Assembly (NCBI GenBank): GCA_012729785.1
Contig: JAAYCL010000017.1
Location: 1-29,074, forward strand
Direction of reading: 5' to 3'
Origin: Chlamydiota bacterium
Lineage (GTDB): Bacteria > Auribacterota > Tritonobacteria > UBA1439
DNA length: 29,074 nucleotides
The notes below the pieces were generated by a model that saw only the letters and a program-made list of their open reading frames with translations, did no database searches and was not told the DNA's origin. Positions 1 through 8,202 of the stretch are shown here, in pieces (the first letter of the stretch is position 1; each line of letters starts with the position of its first letter). The translations under genes were made by a program, and so were the position numbers.

Positions 1-81
1 ACAATCCAGTGCTTCACTGATACTCAGCCCGGCTGGCAAGAGAAGAGCGTGGAAGTTCAGTGCAGGGGGGCAGGCCTTACT

Positions 82-104
82 GGCAAGGTGTCTTTACGCT
101 TGCC
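82..104 (-). terminator. Possible hairpin downstream of the SPFH gene
   Basis: A six-base-pair inverted repeat (GGCAAG at 82-87 and CTTGCC at 99-104, loop of 11) lies about 35 bases past the stop codon of the minus-strand SPFH gene. No clear T-run follows on the minus strand, so a rho-independent terminator is only a guess. I see no gene in 1-137. Confidence 0.25.
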
Positions 105-137
105 TTCTGCCTACATAGGTGACCCCGGCCGTTCTCC

Positions 138-992
138 TCAGCCCTTCTTGAGCGGCAGCACCCCCGCGAGCTCCCCGATCACGTTGACGAGCTCCGCGTT
201 CTGCGGCACGACCACCTTCGCGTTCGCCGCGAGCGCCTTCTCCACCGCCTCGAGCTTCCGGAGCACCTGCGCGTTCCCGACGAAGTACCGCTCCGCCGCC
301 TCGTTGACGAGCCGTATCGCCTCCGCCTCGCCCTCGGCCTGGAGGATCCGCGCCTGCTTGATCCCTTCGGCCTTCTTGATCTCGGCCCGCTTCTGCCCGT
401 CGGCGGCGGTCTCGGTCGCGGTGGCGAAGTCCACGGCGGCGATCTTCTCGTTCTCCGCCTTCACCACCTTGTTCATCGTCTCCTGCACATCCTTCGGGGG
501 GTCGATCTCCTTCAGCTCCGTGCGCACGATCTCGATCCCCCAGTGCTGCGTCTCCATGCAGAGGGTCTTGTGGAGTTCCTCGTTGATCTTGCCCCGCTCG
601 CTGTTGGCGGATTTGAGGGTCAGCGTGCCGATGATATTCCTGAGCGTCGTGCGGGCGAGGTTCACGATCTGCCACTCGTAATGGTGCACGTTGTACTGCG
701 AGTTTTTGACGCTCTCCTCGTCCTGCCGCACCTTGAAGTAGACCTGGGCGTCCACGCGGGCGTTCAGGTTGTCGTTGGTGATGATCTCCTGCGGCTGGGC
801 GTCCACCATCTGCTCGGTGACGTTGACCTGGAACATCCTGTCGATGACGGGGATGATCCAGTGGAATCCCGGCTCGGCGAAACGGCGGTACCTGCCGAGG
901 CGCTCGATCAGGCCGCGATGCGTGGGCCTGACGATGCGGATGCCCATGAAGAAGAGCACGACGGCGACCATGAAGACAGGGACAAGGATCAT
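138..992 (-). CDS. SPFH/band-7 (stomatin/prohibitin family) membrane protein
   Basis: An integral membrane protein of the SPFH superfamily, whose members form large ring- or cage-like oligomers that organise membrane microdomains and often partner with proteases. Residues 1-17 form one N-terminal membrane anchor. The band-7 domain follows, including the stretch RLGRYRRFAEPGFHWIIPVI (about 30-50), a hallmark of stomatin/QmcA-type proteins. A long Ala/Glu/Lys-rich helix (about 160-255) then ends in a short hydrophobic tail. The start at 992 (285 residues) is chosen over the in-frame ATG at 1016 because GGAGGG lies just upstream of 992. The length is near the usual 300 for QmcA-like proteins. 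It is the last gene of the run starting at 2711, 41 bases after the foldase gene. No NfeD-type partner is visible before the window edge. Family assignment is firm; the cellular role is inferred. Confidence 0.9.
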   Translation of the reverse strand: MILVPVFMVAVVLFFMGIRIVRPTHRGLIERLGRYRRFAEPGFHWIIPVIDRMFQVNVTEQMVDAQPQEIITNDNLNARVDAQVYFKVRQDEESVKNSQYNVHHYEWQIVNLARTTLRNIIGTLTLKSANSERGKINEELHKTLCMETQHWGIEIVRTELKEIDPPKDVQETMNKVVKAENEKIAAVDFATATETAADGQKRAEIKKAEGIKQARILQAEGEAEAIRLVNEAAERYFVGNAQVLRKLEAVEKALAANAKVVVPQNAELVNVIGELAGVLPLKKG

Positions 993-1033
993 CCGGCCCT
1001 CCAATTCTCCGCGCACGGCGCGCGGGAACGCCT

Positions 1034-2242
1034 CTATCTCCCCGCATCCGCCTCTGGCGCCGCGGGGGCGCCGCCAGCCTTCGCCTCGGGCGCCGCGGGC
1101 TCGTCGGGCGCCGCGGGGGCGCCGCCGGCCTTCGCCTCGGGCGCCGCGGGCTCCTCGGGCGCCACGGGGGCGCCGCCGGCCTCAGCCTCGGGCGCCGCGG
1201 CCCCCTGCGGGTCGCCGCTCTGCGCCGGTGAGAATGCCTGCGGAGCCGGGCGAAACTCCTCGGCGGGGTATTCTATCTTCGCCTCTGTGCGAAGCTTCTC
1301 GAGGTACTCCCGCGCGGCATTCCCCTTCCTCTGCTGCGTGAGGAATTCGGATATCCGCGCGGAGGCGTTCTCGAGCGACGCCTTCTCCGGCTCCTTCCGG
1401 TCGGTCACCTTGATCAGATGGTAGCCGAACGGGGTCTCGACGACCTCTCCGAGCTCTCCCTTGGGCTGCGCGAAGGCGGCCGTTTCGAACTCGGGGACCA
1501 TCTTCCCCTTTTCGAAGAAGCCCAGGTCCCCGCCGCTCTCCTTGCTGGGGCAGTCGGAGTTCGCCTTCGCGACCTCGGCGAAGTCGGCGCCTCCGGCGAT
1601 CTTCTCGCGCAGGGCGGCGAGCGCCGCCTTCCTCTCCGCCTTCTTCTCGGGGGGATCGTCGGCGGAGACGGCCAAGAGGATATGGCTCGCCCGGACCCGC
1701 TCGGGGAGGTCGAAGCTGGAGACGTTGGCCTCGTAGAACTCCTTGATCTCCTCCGCGGTCGGCTCCGTCCCCTTCGGCAGCTGCCGGTCGAGGAGCTCCT
1801 TGATCACGAGGTTCTGCGCGATGTCGCGCCTGAGCTCCGCCTCGCCGACGCCCATCGCGGAGAGCTGCTCCTTCATCTTCTCGGGATCGGGGAACATCTT
1901 CACGACCTTCTCCATCTGTTCCTCGACCGCCTTCGGGTCCGCAACGACCCCCTTCCGCTCCGCCTCCTGGACGAGAAGCCTCTGGTTGACGAGGTTTTCG
2001 AGGGCCTGTCTCCCGAGCGCGGTCTTGATCGAGGCGCGCTGTTCGTCGGAGACGCCCGCCCCCATCTGTTTCGTGAAGGCGTCGGTGATGCGGTCGACCT
2101 CCGCGCGCGGGATCGGCGCGCCGTTGACGACCGCGGCCGCGCCTCCCGCGTCCGTCTCGGCGGCCTCCCTCATGCCGCACCCCCCGCCCGCGAGCGCCGC
2201 CGCGCAGGCGCACGCCACCGCGCACCCCAGGTACCGCTTCAT
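1034..2242 (-). CDS. PpiC-type (parvulin) peptidyl-prolyl isomerase, SurA/PrsA-like foldase
   Basis: Periplasmic peptidyl-prolyl cis-trans isomerase and chaperone, 402 residues. A hydrophobic signal segment (1-21) ends near Cys22; the residues before it (GGG) are a poor lipobox, so lipidation is uncertain. Residues 36-160 resemble the helical SurA N-terminal domain (AVVNGAPIPRAEVD, then QALENLVNQRLLVQEAERKG). The parvulin domain spans about 183-280 and shows RASHILLAV, SGGDLGFFEKG and TPFGYHLIKV, the usual core of the fold. Residues 349-402 are an Ala/Pro/Glu-rich tail made of three copies of a 17-residue unit, which is unusual for the family and probably disordered. The gene lies between a BamE-like lipoprotein gene (49 bases upstream) and an SPFH gene (41 bases downstream), a context consistent with outer-membrane protein quality control. 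Confidence 0.92.
   Translation of the reverse strand: MKRYLGCAVACACAAALAGGGCGMREAAETDAGGAAAVVNGAPIPRAEVDRITDAFTKQMGAGVSDEQRASIKTALGRQALENLVNQRLLVQEAERKGVVADPKAVEEQMEKVVKMFPDPEKMKEQLSAMGVGEAELRRDIAQNLVIKELLDRQLPKGTEPTAEEIKEFYEANVSSFDLPERVRASHILLAVSADDPPEKKAERKAALAALREKIAGGADFAEVAKANSDCPSKESGGDLGFFEKGKMVPEFETAAFAQPKGELGEVVETPFGYHLIKVTDRKEPEKASLENASARISEFLTQQRKGNAAREYLEKLRTEAKIEYPAEEFRPAPQAFSPAQSGDPQGAAAPEAEAGGAPVAPEEPAAPEAKAGGAPAAPDEPAAPEAKAGGAPAAPEADAGR
1037..1198 (-). repeat. 51-bp tandem repeat encoding the Ala/Pro-rich tail of the foldase
   Basis: About three in-frame copies of a 51-base unit encode AAPEAKAGGAPAAPDEP and close variants. The copies are nearly identical at DNA level and the unit length is a multiple of three, so copy number can change without breaking the reading frame. 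Confidence 0.85.
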
Positions 2243-2291
2243 CGTCGCCGTCCCTTCCCGGGCGCCGCGTGGCGCCCGCGTTGTTCGATGC

Positions 2292-2711
2292 TCAACGCCC
2301 CTTGAGCTTCCTCACCGTCTCCGGCGTGCCCGCGGAGTCGAAGCTGGGCGGTACGCGCAGCTCGCAGCGCATCTCGAGCTTCTTGAGCGCCTCGTAGCTG
2401 CTGTACCTGCCGCCGCACCAGTCCGTGAGATGCCCGTCCACGAACCACGCCCTGACCACATGCGTGGTGGGGACCTTGATCCAGCCGTAGTCGTCGAGGT
2501 AGTTGGGGATCCCCATCGACTCCCTGGAGTAGTCGATCGCCTGTACGAAGCTGTTCCCCACCTTCTCGTGGTAGATCGCCTTGGGTTGGCCGTACAGCGC
2601 GGTCACCTCGTCCTGGGTCATCCCCGCCTTCAGTCTTTCCGTCCGCAGCGTCCCGCAACCGCAGACGACCGCCGCCGCGAGGACGACCGCCGCACGCACC
2701 GTCGTCTTCAT
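2292..2711 (-). CDS. BamE/SmpA-like small lipoprotein
   Basis: A 139-residue predicted lipoprotein. A signal peptide (1-18) ends in VVCGC, so Cys19 is the likely lipidated residue. Residues 27-45 (LKAGMTQDEVTALYGQPK) match the start of the SmpA/OmlA (BamE) fold, in which a conserved GMT...EV..LLG.P segment forms the first helix and turn. The rest (PNYLDDYGWIKVP, RAWFVDGHLTDW) fits the beta strands of that fold but is divergent, so it may be a BamE-like protein rather than true BamE. GGAGG lies six bases before the ATG, and an extended -10 element (TGCTACACT on the minus strand, 2737-2745) lies just upstream. This makes it the likely first gene of the run through the foldase and SPFH genes. 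Role in outer-membrane assembly is inferred from fold and neighbours. Confidence 0.8.
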   Translation of the reverse strand: MKTTVRAAVVLAAAVVCGCGTLRTERLKAGMTQDEVTALYGQPKAIYHEKVGNSFVQAIDYSRESMGIPNYLDDYGWIKVPTTHVVRAWFVDGHLTDWCGGRYSSYEALKKLEMRCELRVPPSFDSAGTPETVRKLKGR

Positions 2712-2736
2712 TCGATCCTCCTTTCGCGCCTCGCGC

Positions 2737-2745
2737 AGTGTAGCA
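2737..2745 (-). promoter_or_regulatory. Extended -10 promoter for the 2711-138 operon
   Basis: The minus strand reads TGCTACACT, an extended -10 (TGn plus TACACT), about 25 bases before the lipoprotein start and 40 bases past the exbD stop codon. No good -35 hexamer is visible. Confidence 0.55.
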
Positions 2746-2784
2746 CACCCCCCGCCGCCGCGCCAAGCGCGCAGTTCCCCGTTT

Positions 2785-3192
2785 CTACTCCTCCGTCGCC
2801 AGCGACACGTCGTAGATCCCCGCCTCCTGGCAGGCGTTCAGGACCGCCACGATGTTCTGGTGGTACGCCTGCGCGTCGCCGCGCACGAAGACGCGGGGCT
2901 TCTGCGCCGCCGCCAGCGTCTCCTTGAGCCGTTTCGGCAACTCCTCGACCGTGACCGGCTTCTCCCCCATCGTGATCGTGCCGTCCTTCGCCACCGTCAC
3001 CGCGATCGGCTGGATCTCCATCGACACCGCCTCCGAGGATTTGGCCTTCGGCAGGTCCACCTGGAGCTCCCGCTGAACCCGCTGGAAGGAGGTGGCGACC
3101 AGAAAGAAGACAAGCAGGTTGAAGACGACGTCGATGAGCGGCGTCAGGTTCAGCTCATCCCCCTCCGTCCACTTCTTCCGCACGAGTCTCAT
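2785..3192 (-). CDS. exbD: ExbD/TolR-family biopolymer transport protein
   Basis: A 135-residue ExbD/TolR family protein, the proton-channel partner of ExbB in inner-membrane motors that couple the proton motive force to envelope work. A basic cytoplasmic start (MRLVRKKW) is followed by one membrane helix (about 18-36) containing LTPLIDVVFNLLVFFL; Asp21 matches the essential proton-binding Asp of ExbD/TolR. The periplasmic domain ends with the typical GDAQAYHQNIVAVLNACQEAG helix region. The start at 3192 overlaps the stop codon of exbB in ATGA, so the two are translationally coupled. It is the last gene of the four-gene operon starting at 7479. ExbD rather than TolR is chosen by general sequence feel; no Tol-Pal genes are nearby. 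Confidence 0.93.
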   Translation of the reverse strand: MRLVRKKWTEGDELNLTPLIDVVFNLLVFFLVATSFQRVQRELQVDLPKAKSSEAVSMEIQPIAVTVAKDGTITMGEKPVTVEELPKRLKETLAAAQKPRVFVRGDAQAYHQNIVAVLNACQEAGIYDVSLATEE

Positions 3193-3911
3193 CGCTCGCC
3201 CCTCCTCTCGAACAGGTCCTCGAGAAACGCCCGAAGCGTGATCTCCATCCGCTCCGAGACCCTGCCCTCGAGGATACCGCGGAAGTAATGGTAGAAGGCG
3301 AGCGTGGGGATGGCGATGAGGAGCCCCGCGGCGGTCGTGATGAGCGCCTCCGAGATGCCCGCCGCGAGGAGGTCGGCCCTTCCCAACCCGGACTCCGAGG
3401 CCACCACGTTGAACGCCTTGATGATGCCGAAGATCGTGCCCAAAAGCCCCAGGAGCGGGCTGATGTTCGAGATCACCAGGAGCGGCCTGATCCGCAGGGC
3501 AAGGTCGTCCATCTCCCGAGCGCCGAGATCCTCCACGGTGCTCCGGATCACCGCGTTCGAGATCGACGGTCGTTCGTTCAGCGTCAGGGCGACGGTGAAG
3601 ACCGAGGCGGCGGGGTTCCGGTGCTTCCGGCAGTACGCCATCGCCCGGTCGAACTCCCCCGCCGCCACGAGCGCCCGCACATGCTTGACGAACGGGAGCG
3701 GCACGATGCGGTCCGGGCGCATCATGATGAACCGCTCCACGGCGAACCCGAGCGCCAGGACCGAGCAGGCGAGGAGCGGCCACATCAGCACTCCCCCCCG
3801 CTCGAACTCCTGAAACCTCAGAGTGAACCACGAATCCGCCGCGCAGCACGCGGGCGCCGCCGCACACAGGAACGCCGCCAGTGCCGACAGTTGCCGCATC
3901 GACCTTCTCAT
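3189..3911 (-). CDS. exbB: ExbB/TolQ/MotA-family proton channel protein
   Basis: A 240-residue ExbB/TolQ family protein. A cleavable-looking signal segment (about 1-25) precedes three membrane helices at about 39-62, 143-170 and 186-211. The long cytoplasmic loop and the motif SPLLGLLGTIFGIIKAF (about 151-167) are the family signature, and EALITTAAGLLIAIPTLAFYHYF marks the last helix. With ExbD it should form the proton-conducting stator. The start at 3911 overlaps the stop of the upstream TonB-like gene in ATGA; a second Met four codons in is the alternative. An N-terminal signal extension on ExbB occurs in several phyla, where extra periplasmic parts are also found. The client protein is probably encoded in the same operon. 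Confidence 0.93.
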   Translation of the reverse strand: MRRSMRQLSALAAFLCAAAPACCAADSWFTLRFQEFERGGVLMWPLLACSVLALGFAVERFIMMRPDRIVPLPFVKHVRALVAAGEFDRAMAYCRKHRNPAASVFTVALTLNERPSISNAVIRSTVEDLGAREMDDLALRIRPLLVISNISPLLGLLGTIFGIIKAFNVVASESGLGRADLLAAGISEALITTAAGLLIAIPTLAFYHYFRGILEGRVSERMEITLRAFLEDLFERRGER

Positions 3912-4921
3912 CTCATTCCCCCCTTCCGTTGTTCCCCGCCGCCCGCGGGGCGCTCAGGAGCCCCGGCCGCCGCGGGCTGCTGTCCCGCACCCGCCGATTG
4001 TGCCTTCTTCTCCGCCGACGCCACCGTGAACCCCGGCCCCCGGAACGACCAGGCGGGGACGAAGACCACCCGGTCGAGTTCCTCCGGTTCCGTTTCCGAT
4101 TGCGCGAAGTACCGTTCCTCGGCCGCGATGATCGCCGCCACGGCCGCGGCCGAGGGAGAGAGGTAGGAACGCGGCGGACCGTCCGTCGGCTCCTCCAGCG
4201 ATACGGCCCCCGGCCCCGCGGGGGGCATCGGCGGCCTCTTTCCCCTCCGTTTCACGCCGACGCGCGAGGCGAGGTTCCGCATCTGCCCCTGCGTGAGGAG
4301 CCACTCCGAGGTGAAACGGAGGTTGAAATCGGTCACCGGCCGGCTCCCGTAGCCGACCTCCATCTTGAAGACGTCCATGATGCGGCCGATCTCGAAGTCG
4401 GAGCATTTCCTGAGGTCGATCACCCGCCGGTAGCCGACCGTCCCCTCCTCGGCCAGCGCCTCCTCGACGCGGAGGGCCTCCGAGGTTTTCGAGACCCAGG
4501 TGCGCGCCATCGTCTCCCGATCCTGGAGCATCTCCCGCAGGCGCGTCTCCTTTGCCTTGACCGACTTCTCGGCGATCTCCGGGCTGAGCACGCGCGAGAG
4601 CTTCCGCCGTATCTCCTCCGCGCCGTAGACCGGCCGCCGCACCGGGGGCTTCTCCGCCGGCTTGGCCTCGGGCGCCTTCAGCGGGGCCGGGGCCTTCACC
4701 GGGGCGGCATCCCGCGCACGCGGCCTGAGCGTGAGGGAGACGCGCCTCCCCCCGGCCGGCCTCACGCGGGGCGGCTTCCCGAACCAGCGGGGGCCGAAGG
4801 AGAAGAGGAACGCAAGGTGCACGGCGAGCGAGGCGGCGAGGCAGACGAAGAGGATCCTGCGGCGCCGCCGCCTCTCCGCCTCCCGCCACGACCGTTCCCG
4901 CCCGCCCGTCTTCGCCTTCAT
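3908..4921 (-). CDS. Single-TM, Pro/Ala-rich TonB-like protein of an ExbBD operon
   Basis: A 337-residue protein, start chosen at 4921 because its ATG overlaps the stop of the upstream gene in ATGA; an in-frame GTG at 4933 is possible. It has a very basic N-terminus (RERSWREAERRRRRR), one membrane helix (about 22-44, including a His as in TonB helices), then a Pro/Ala/Lys-rich stretch (about 48-100). This is the layout of TonB or TolA. However, the rest (about 105-245) is a charged domain (VYGAEEIRRKLSRVL, RRVIDLRKCSDFEIGRIM) with no recognisable TonB C-terminal domain, and the last 80 residues are low-complexity. It sits between a large TPR/coiled-coil protein gene and exbB. I infer that it transmits ExbBD energy to an unknown periplasmic partner. 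Confidence 0.75.
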   Translation of the reverse strand: MKAKTGGRERSWREAERRRRRRILFVCLAASLAVHLAFLFSFGPRWFGKPPRVRPAGGRRVSLTLRPRARDAAPVKAPAPLKAPEAKPAEKPPVRRPVYGAEEIRRKLSRVLSPEIAEKSVKAKETRLREMLQDRETMARTWVSKTSEALRVEEALAEEGTVGYRRVIDLRKCSDFEIGRIMDVFKMEVGYGSRPVTDFNLRFTSEWLLTQGQMRNLASRVGVKRRGKRPPMPPAGPGAVSLEEPTDGPPRSYLSPSAAAVAAIIAAEERYFAQSETEPEELDRVVFVPAWSFRGPGFTVASAEKKAQSAGAGQQPAAAGAPERPAGGGEQRKGGMR

Positions 4922-7479
4922 TCCTCCACCCACTCCTCCGCCTCCTCCGCCTCCTCCTGCCCCACCTTCAACTGCTCCTCGGCGTCGTCGACGACCTTCC
5001 CCGCCCGCTCTATGGTTTCGGTCGCCTTCTCCTTCGCCTCCTCGTACTCCGCGCGGTCGAAATGATCGCGCGCCTCCGCCATCAGATCCCTTGCCTCGTC
5101 GAGGTCTGACCGAAGCGTATCGAACTCCTCCTCGAGCTCGTCCTCCGTCTCCTGCACCGAATTCTCCGCCTCGGTGATCGCGTTCTCCGCCTCCTCGATC
5201 TCCTTCTCCGCCTCCTCGCGGAGCTCCCCGGAGATCCCGAGCAGCTTCTCCGCCTCCTCGCGGGCCGCGGTGGCCGTCTCGAGAGCCTCCTGCGCTGCGT
5301 TGTTCGCCTCCTCGGAAGCCTCCGCCTCGACGAACCCCTCCGCGTCGCCGACAAGATCCTGCGCCTTCTCGAGGAGATCGCGCGCTTCGCTCATGTCGAC
5401 CTGCTCCCCCTCGCCGCGGTCGATCAGGTCGGAGGCGACCTCGATCTCGTCGCGCGCCTGGTCGAGCAGGTCCTGCGCGTCGCCTCCGCGGTCGTCGCCC
5501 CGCGCCGCCGCCCTGAGATTGAGCTTGTCGGCCAGCGACCCCCTGAGCCGCGCGATCTCCATCCCCGGGAACTCGTCGGTCAGGCCGAAGTAGAACGCGA
5601 TCTTCTTCTTCAGCACCAGGTCGGCCCCGTCGATCTCCAGGACCCGGTGCTTCAGGAGGTCCCTGAATATCCGGTCGATCCTCTGATAGCCGCGCTGCGA
5701 CGTCTCGTACCAGGTGAGGGCGATGAGAAGCTGCGCACGGTCCTGCAGGTCATCGTCCGGATCGGCGTCGAGGATCTCGTCGCACCGCGCATAGACCGAC
5801 TTGGCGTCGCCCGTGAACGACGCCTCGTACGCGCCGCGCAGGAGGAGCAGGAGGGCGCCACGCTGCTGCGCCTTGCGCTGGGCGTAGAGGTCGAGCATCC
5901 TCCCCGCCTGCGCGGCCATCGTGCTCTTGGCGTGCCTCTCCGCGACCGCGCGGAACTGTTTCGCCGCCCCCTCGAGGTCCCCGGCCTCGTAGAGCTCCCT
6001 CCCCTTCGCGAAGAGCCGGATCGCCTCCGCCTCCCGCGCGGCCCCGCGCACCGTCCGGTCGCCGGGCGCCCAGTGCTCGCTCACCGCGAGTGCGCGGGAC
6101 GCGGCGTCGACATCGCCCCCGGCGATCGCGTCGACGGCCGACTGGAACAGCTCCTCCGACACCAGGGCGTCGGGGGGGATCCCTTGGAGCGTCTCCACGA
6201 TCTGCGCGATCCGCGCCTGGCCCATCTTCCGCAGGCCGCTCGCCCCTTCCGGGATGGCCGCGTAGAGGGCGGCGGCGCGCATCAGGAAGTCGTACGACGC
6301 GAACCGCTTCTTCTCGAAGCGGGCGTTGCCGGCGGCGGCCTCGAGCCGGTTCGCCTCGCGGTAGACCTTCCAGGCGTTCTCCGGCACGTCCAGATCCCGC
6401 AGCTCGTCGAGGCCGTAGAGCGCGCCGAGGCGCGAGAGCGTCCAGTCGGAGCGGTATCCCTCGCGCAGGAGGAGCCCGAGGACGATCCGCGCGCGGTCGG
6501 TGCGGCCCTGCTCGATGCTCGACCGGGCGAGCGCGGAGAGGGCGGTGAGGAACAGCGCCTTCTGCTTTTCGCTCGCCGGGGAGCGGATCTCGATGCCGGC
6601 CGCCGCCATCAGTTTCTCGAGCGCCTCGAGTTCGCGCACGGAGGCGTACTGCTCCATCGCCGCCTCGGTCGAGTCGATCCTCGGCGGGGCCGCGTCCCCC
6701 GCGATCAGGCGGTACGCCGCAGCCGCGTCGTCCCGCATCCCGCGCCGGAGGTAGAAGGTGCAGGCGTCGCGATGGAACCCGTCCCGGGCCGAGGGGGTCA
6801 CCCGCGCCTTCCGCGGCGTTCCGACGGTCGCCAGCGCATTGCGCATCAACGACGCCGCGTCGCGCACGGAACCCGCGGCCGCCTGGCGTACGATGACGTT
6901 GTAGCCCCGCCCGGAGAGATACTGCGCGCGCACGGGCCCCGCCCATCCGGCGGACCGTTCGAGCGCGCCCTTGATCGCCGCGGCCGGGTTGGCGAGGAGC
7001 CGCGGCGGGGGGGGGGACACGGCGACGTCGTCGGGGTGGGCGGCGATGTCCGCAAGGAAGCGCGCGCGCGCCTCCTCCCTGTCGGGCGGACCCCACGAGG
7101 GGAGCGGGGACGCCGCCTCGATCAGCGTCCGCGACAGGACGCCGAGGCGGTAGACCAGGTACGGGGACGGCCCGGCGGCGAAGAGGGCGCGCAGCAGGGC
7201 GACCTGCGCCGCGAGCGCCTCCGAAGCCGGCCCCGCGGCGTCCACCCCCGCGATGCCGGCGTAGGCGAACGCCGTCGACGGCGTCGCGTCGAGCCCCTCG
7301 CGGTAATATTCCGGCTGCGCGCGGAGGAGCGCGGGGACGGGCCCGTCGAACCCGGCGAGCGCCGCCGAGGCCGCCCGCTCGATGAAGGCGTCCGCGCCGA
7401 ACCCGGGCGCCACGGAGAGGAGGAGGGCGCAGGCCGCAACGACGGCGACGCGTGCGGCGGGCGCGGGCGGCGGGTTCAT
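4918..7479 (-). CDS. Large secreted TPR-like protein with a C-terminal acidic coiled coil
   Basis: An 853-residue exported protein. Residues 1-29 are a signal peptide (cleavage likely near GFGA). Residues 30-640 are Ala-rich helical pairs that look like degenerate tetratricopeptide repeats, clearest around ALEKLMAAAG, ALSALARSSIEQGRTDRAR and LFAKGRELYEAGDLEGAAK (about 490-515). Residues 658-853 are extremely Glu/Ala-rich heptad-like sequence, probably a long coiled coil, ending EEAEEAEEWVEE. It is the first gene of an operon with a TonB-like protein, ExbB and ExbD, whose starts and stops overlap. I infer that it is a periplasmic scaffold or binding partner of the ExbBD-driven machine. No enzyme motif is seen, and I recognise no named family beyond TPR-like. 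Divergent overlapping promoters lie at 7526-7556. Confidence 0.85.
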   Translation of the reverse strand: MNPPPAPAARVAVVAACALLLSVAPGFGADAFIERAASAALAGFDGPVPALLRAQPEYYREGLDATPSTAFAYAGIAGVDAAGPASEALAAQVALLRALFAAGPSPYLVYRLGVLSRTLIEAASPLPSWGPPDREEARARFLADIAAHPDDVAVSPPPPRLLANPAAAIKGALERSAGWAGPVRAQYLSGRGYNVIVRQAAAGSVRDAASLMRNALATVGTPRKARVTPSARDGFHRDACTFYLRRGMRDDAAAAYRLIAGDAAPPRIDSTEAAMEQYASVRELEALEKLMAAAGIEIRSPASEKQKALFLTALSALARSSIEQGRTDRARIVLGLLLREGYRSDWTLSRLGALYGLDELRDLDVPENAWKVYREANRLEAAAGNARFEKKRFASYDFLMRAAALYAAIPEGASGLRKMGQARIAQIVETLQGIPPDALVSEELFQSAVDAIAGGDVDAASRALAVSEHWAPGDRTVRGAAREAEAIRLFAKGRELYEAGDLEGAAKQFRAVAERHAKSTMAAQAGRMLDLYAQRKAQQRGALLLLLRGAYEASFTGDAKSVYARCDEILDADPDDDLQDRAQLLIALTWYETSQRGYQRIDRIFRDLLKHRVLEIDGADLVLKKKIAFYFGLTDEFPGMEIARLRGSLADKLNLRAAARGDDRGGDAQDLLDQARDEIEVASDLIDRGEGEQVDMSEARDLLEKAQDLVGDAEGFVEAEASEEANNAAQEALETATAAREEAEKLLGISGELREEAEKEIEEAENAITEAENSVQETEDELEEEFDTLRSDLDEARDLMAEARDHFDRAEYEEAKEKATETIERAGKVVDDAEEQLKVGQEEAEEAEEWVEE

Positions 7480-7525
7480 CGTCCCCCCGTCTGCGCCGCC
7501 CCGCCCGCATCCGGAAGCGGTCCTG

Positions 7526-7556
7526 TGGTATACTCGGGACGGTCGCGGGATGTCAT
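7526..7556. promoter_or_regulatory. Overlapping divergent promoters (ExbBD operon / ECF sigma operon)
   Basis: On the plus strand TGGTATACT (7526-7534) is an extended -10 for the sigma-factor operon. On the minus strand ATGACA (7551-7556) and TATACC (7527-7532) are separated by 18 bases and form a sigma70-like promoter for the 7479 operon. The two -10 elements share the palindromic GTATAC, so the two transcripts should compete. Confidence 0.5.
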
Positions 7557-7596
7557 GGGATGCGCCCTATGGTATCCGATAGGACCGGGGTTTGAA

Positions 7597-8142
7597 ATGC
7601 CAAACATGCATACCGACCTCCCGCGTCTCCTCGACGGCGACAAGGCGGAGTGGGACGCGTTCGTCGACCGGTTCACCCCGGTCATCTGGGCGGCGGTGAA
7701 GGGATCCCTCTTCGCCCACACGGGCGCGGTGAACGAGGAGGACGTGCGCGACCTGGTCCAGGCGGTCTTTGTGCGCCTGGTCGGACGCGACTTCCGTCTG
7801 CTCAGGACCTACGATCCGCGCCGGGCCTCGCTCGTCACCTGGCTCACCATCGTCGCGCGGAGCGTGGCGATCGACTCCCTGCGGCGGCGGCGCCTTTCGA
7901 CCGTTTCAATCGGGGAGGCGGCGCTCGAAATCCCGGCGCCCCCGCCGGTCTCCAACGCCGGGATCGAGCTCCCCGAGGGGCTGCTCTCGCCGCGGCAGAA
8001 GCTGGTCCTCCACCTCCTCTGCGACCGGGGAATGGAGCCGTCGGAGATCGCCTCGATCCTCGGCGTGAACGCCCAGACGGTGCGGAGCACGGTGCACAAG
8101 GCGGTCGTGAAGCTGCGGAGGCAACTCAAGGAACAGCGATGA
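7597..8142 (+). CDS. ECF-type RNA polymerase sigma factor
   Basis: A 181-residue sigma70-family (ECF) factor with only regions 2 and 4. Region 2 covers about 20-97 (AFVDRFTPVIWAAV, EEDVRDLVQAVFVRLV, TWLTIVARSVAIDSLRRRR). Region 4 covers about 129-177 (LSPRQKLVLHLLCDRG, EIASILGVNAQTVRSTVHKA), with the helix-turn-helix that reads the -35 element. The start at 7597 is chosen for the weak GGGG upstream; an in-frame ATG at 7555 would add 14 residues. The neighbouring anti-sigma gene starts 60 bases downstream. The set sigma, anti-sigma and CpxP-like protein points to an envelope- or metal-stress regulon. An extended -10 at 7526 would allow housekeeping expression; an autoregulated ECF promoter is not obvious. 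Confidence 0.93.
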   Translation: MPNMHTDLPRLLDGDKAEWDAFVDRFTPVIWAAVKGSLFAHTGAVNEEDVRDLVQAVFVRLVGRDFRLLRTYDPRRASLVTWLTIVARSVAIDSLRRRRLSTVSIGEAALEIPAPPPVSNAGIELPEGLLSPRQKLVLHLLCDRGMEPSEIASILGVNAQTVRSTVHKAVVKLRRQLKEQR

Positions 8143-8202
8143 TCAACGCCCGCGGCGGGGATGGTCGGGCCGGTCGGTGCGTATAACATCCGGAGGATGC
8201 CG

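Noticed and set aside
5647-8142. Long open frame antisense to the TPR-like gene that joins the sigma factor
   Set aside because: The part before 7555 is a frame shadow in GC-rich DNA with low-complexity Arg/Gly/Glu content; only the part from 7597 resembles a protein.
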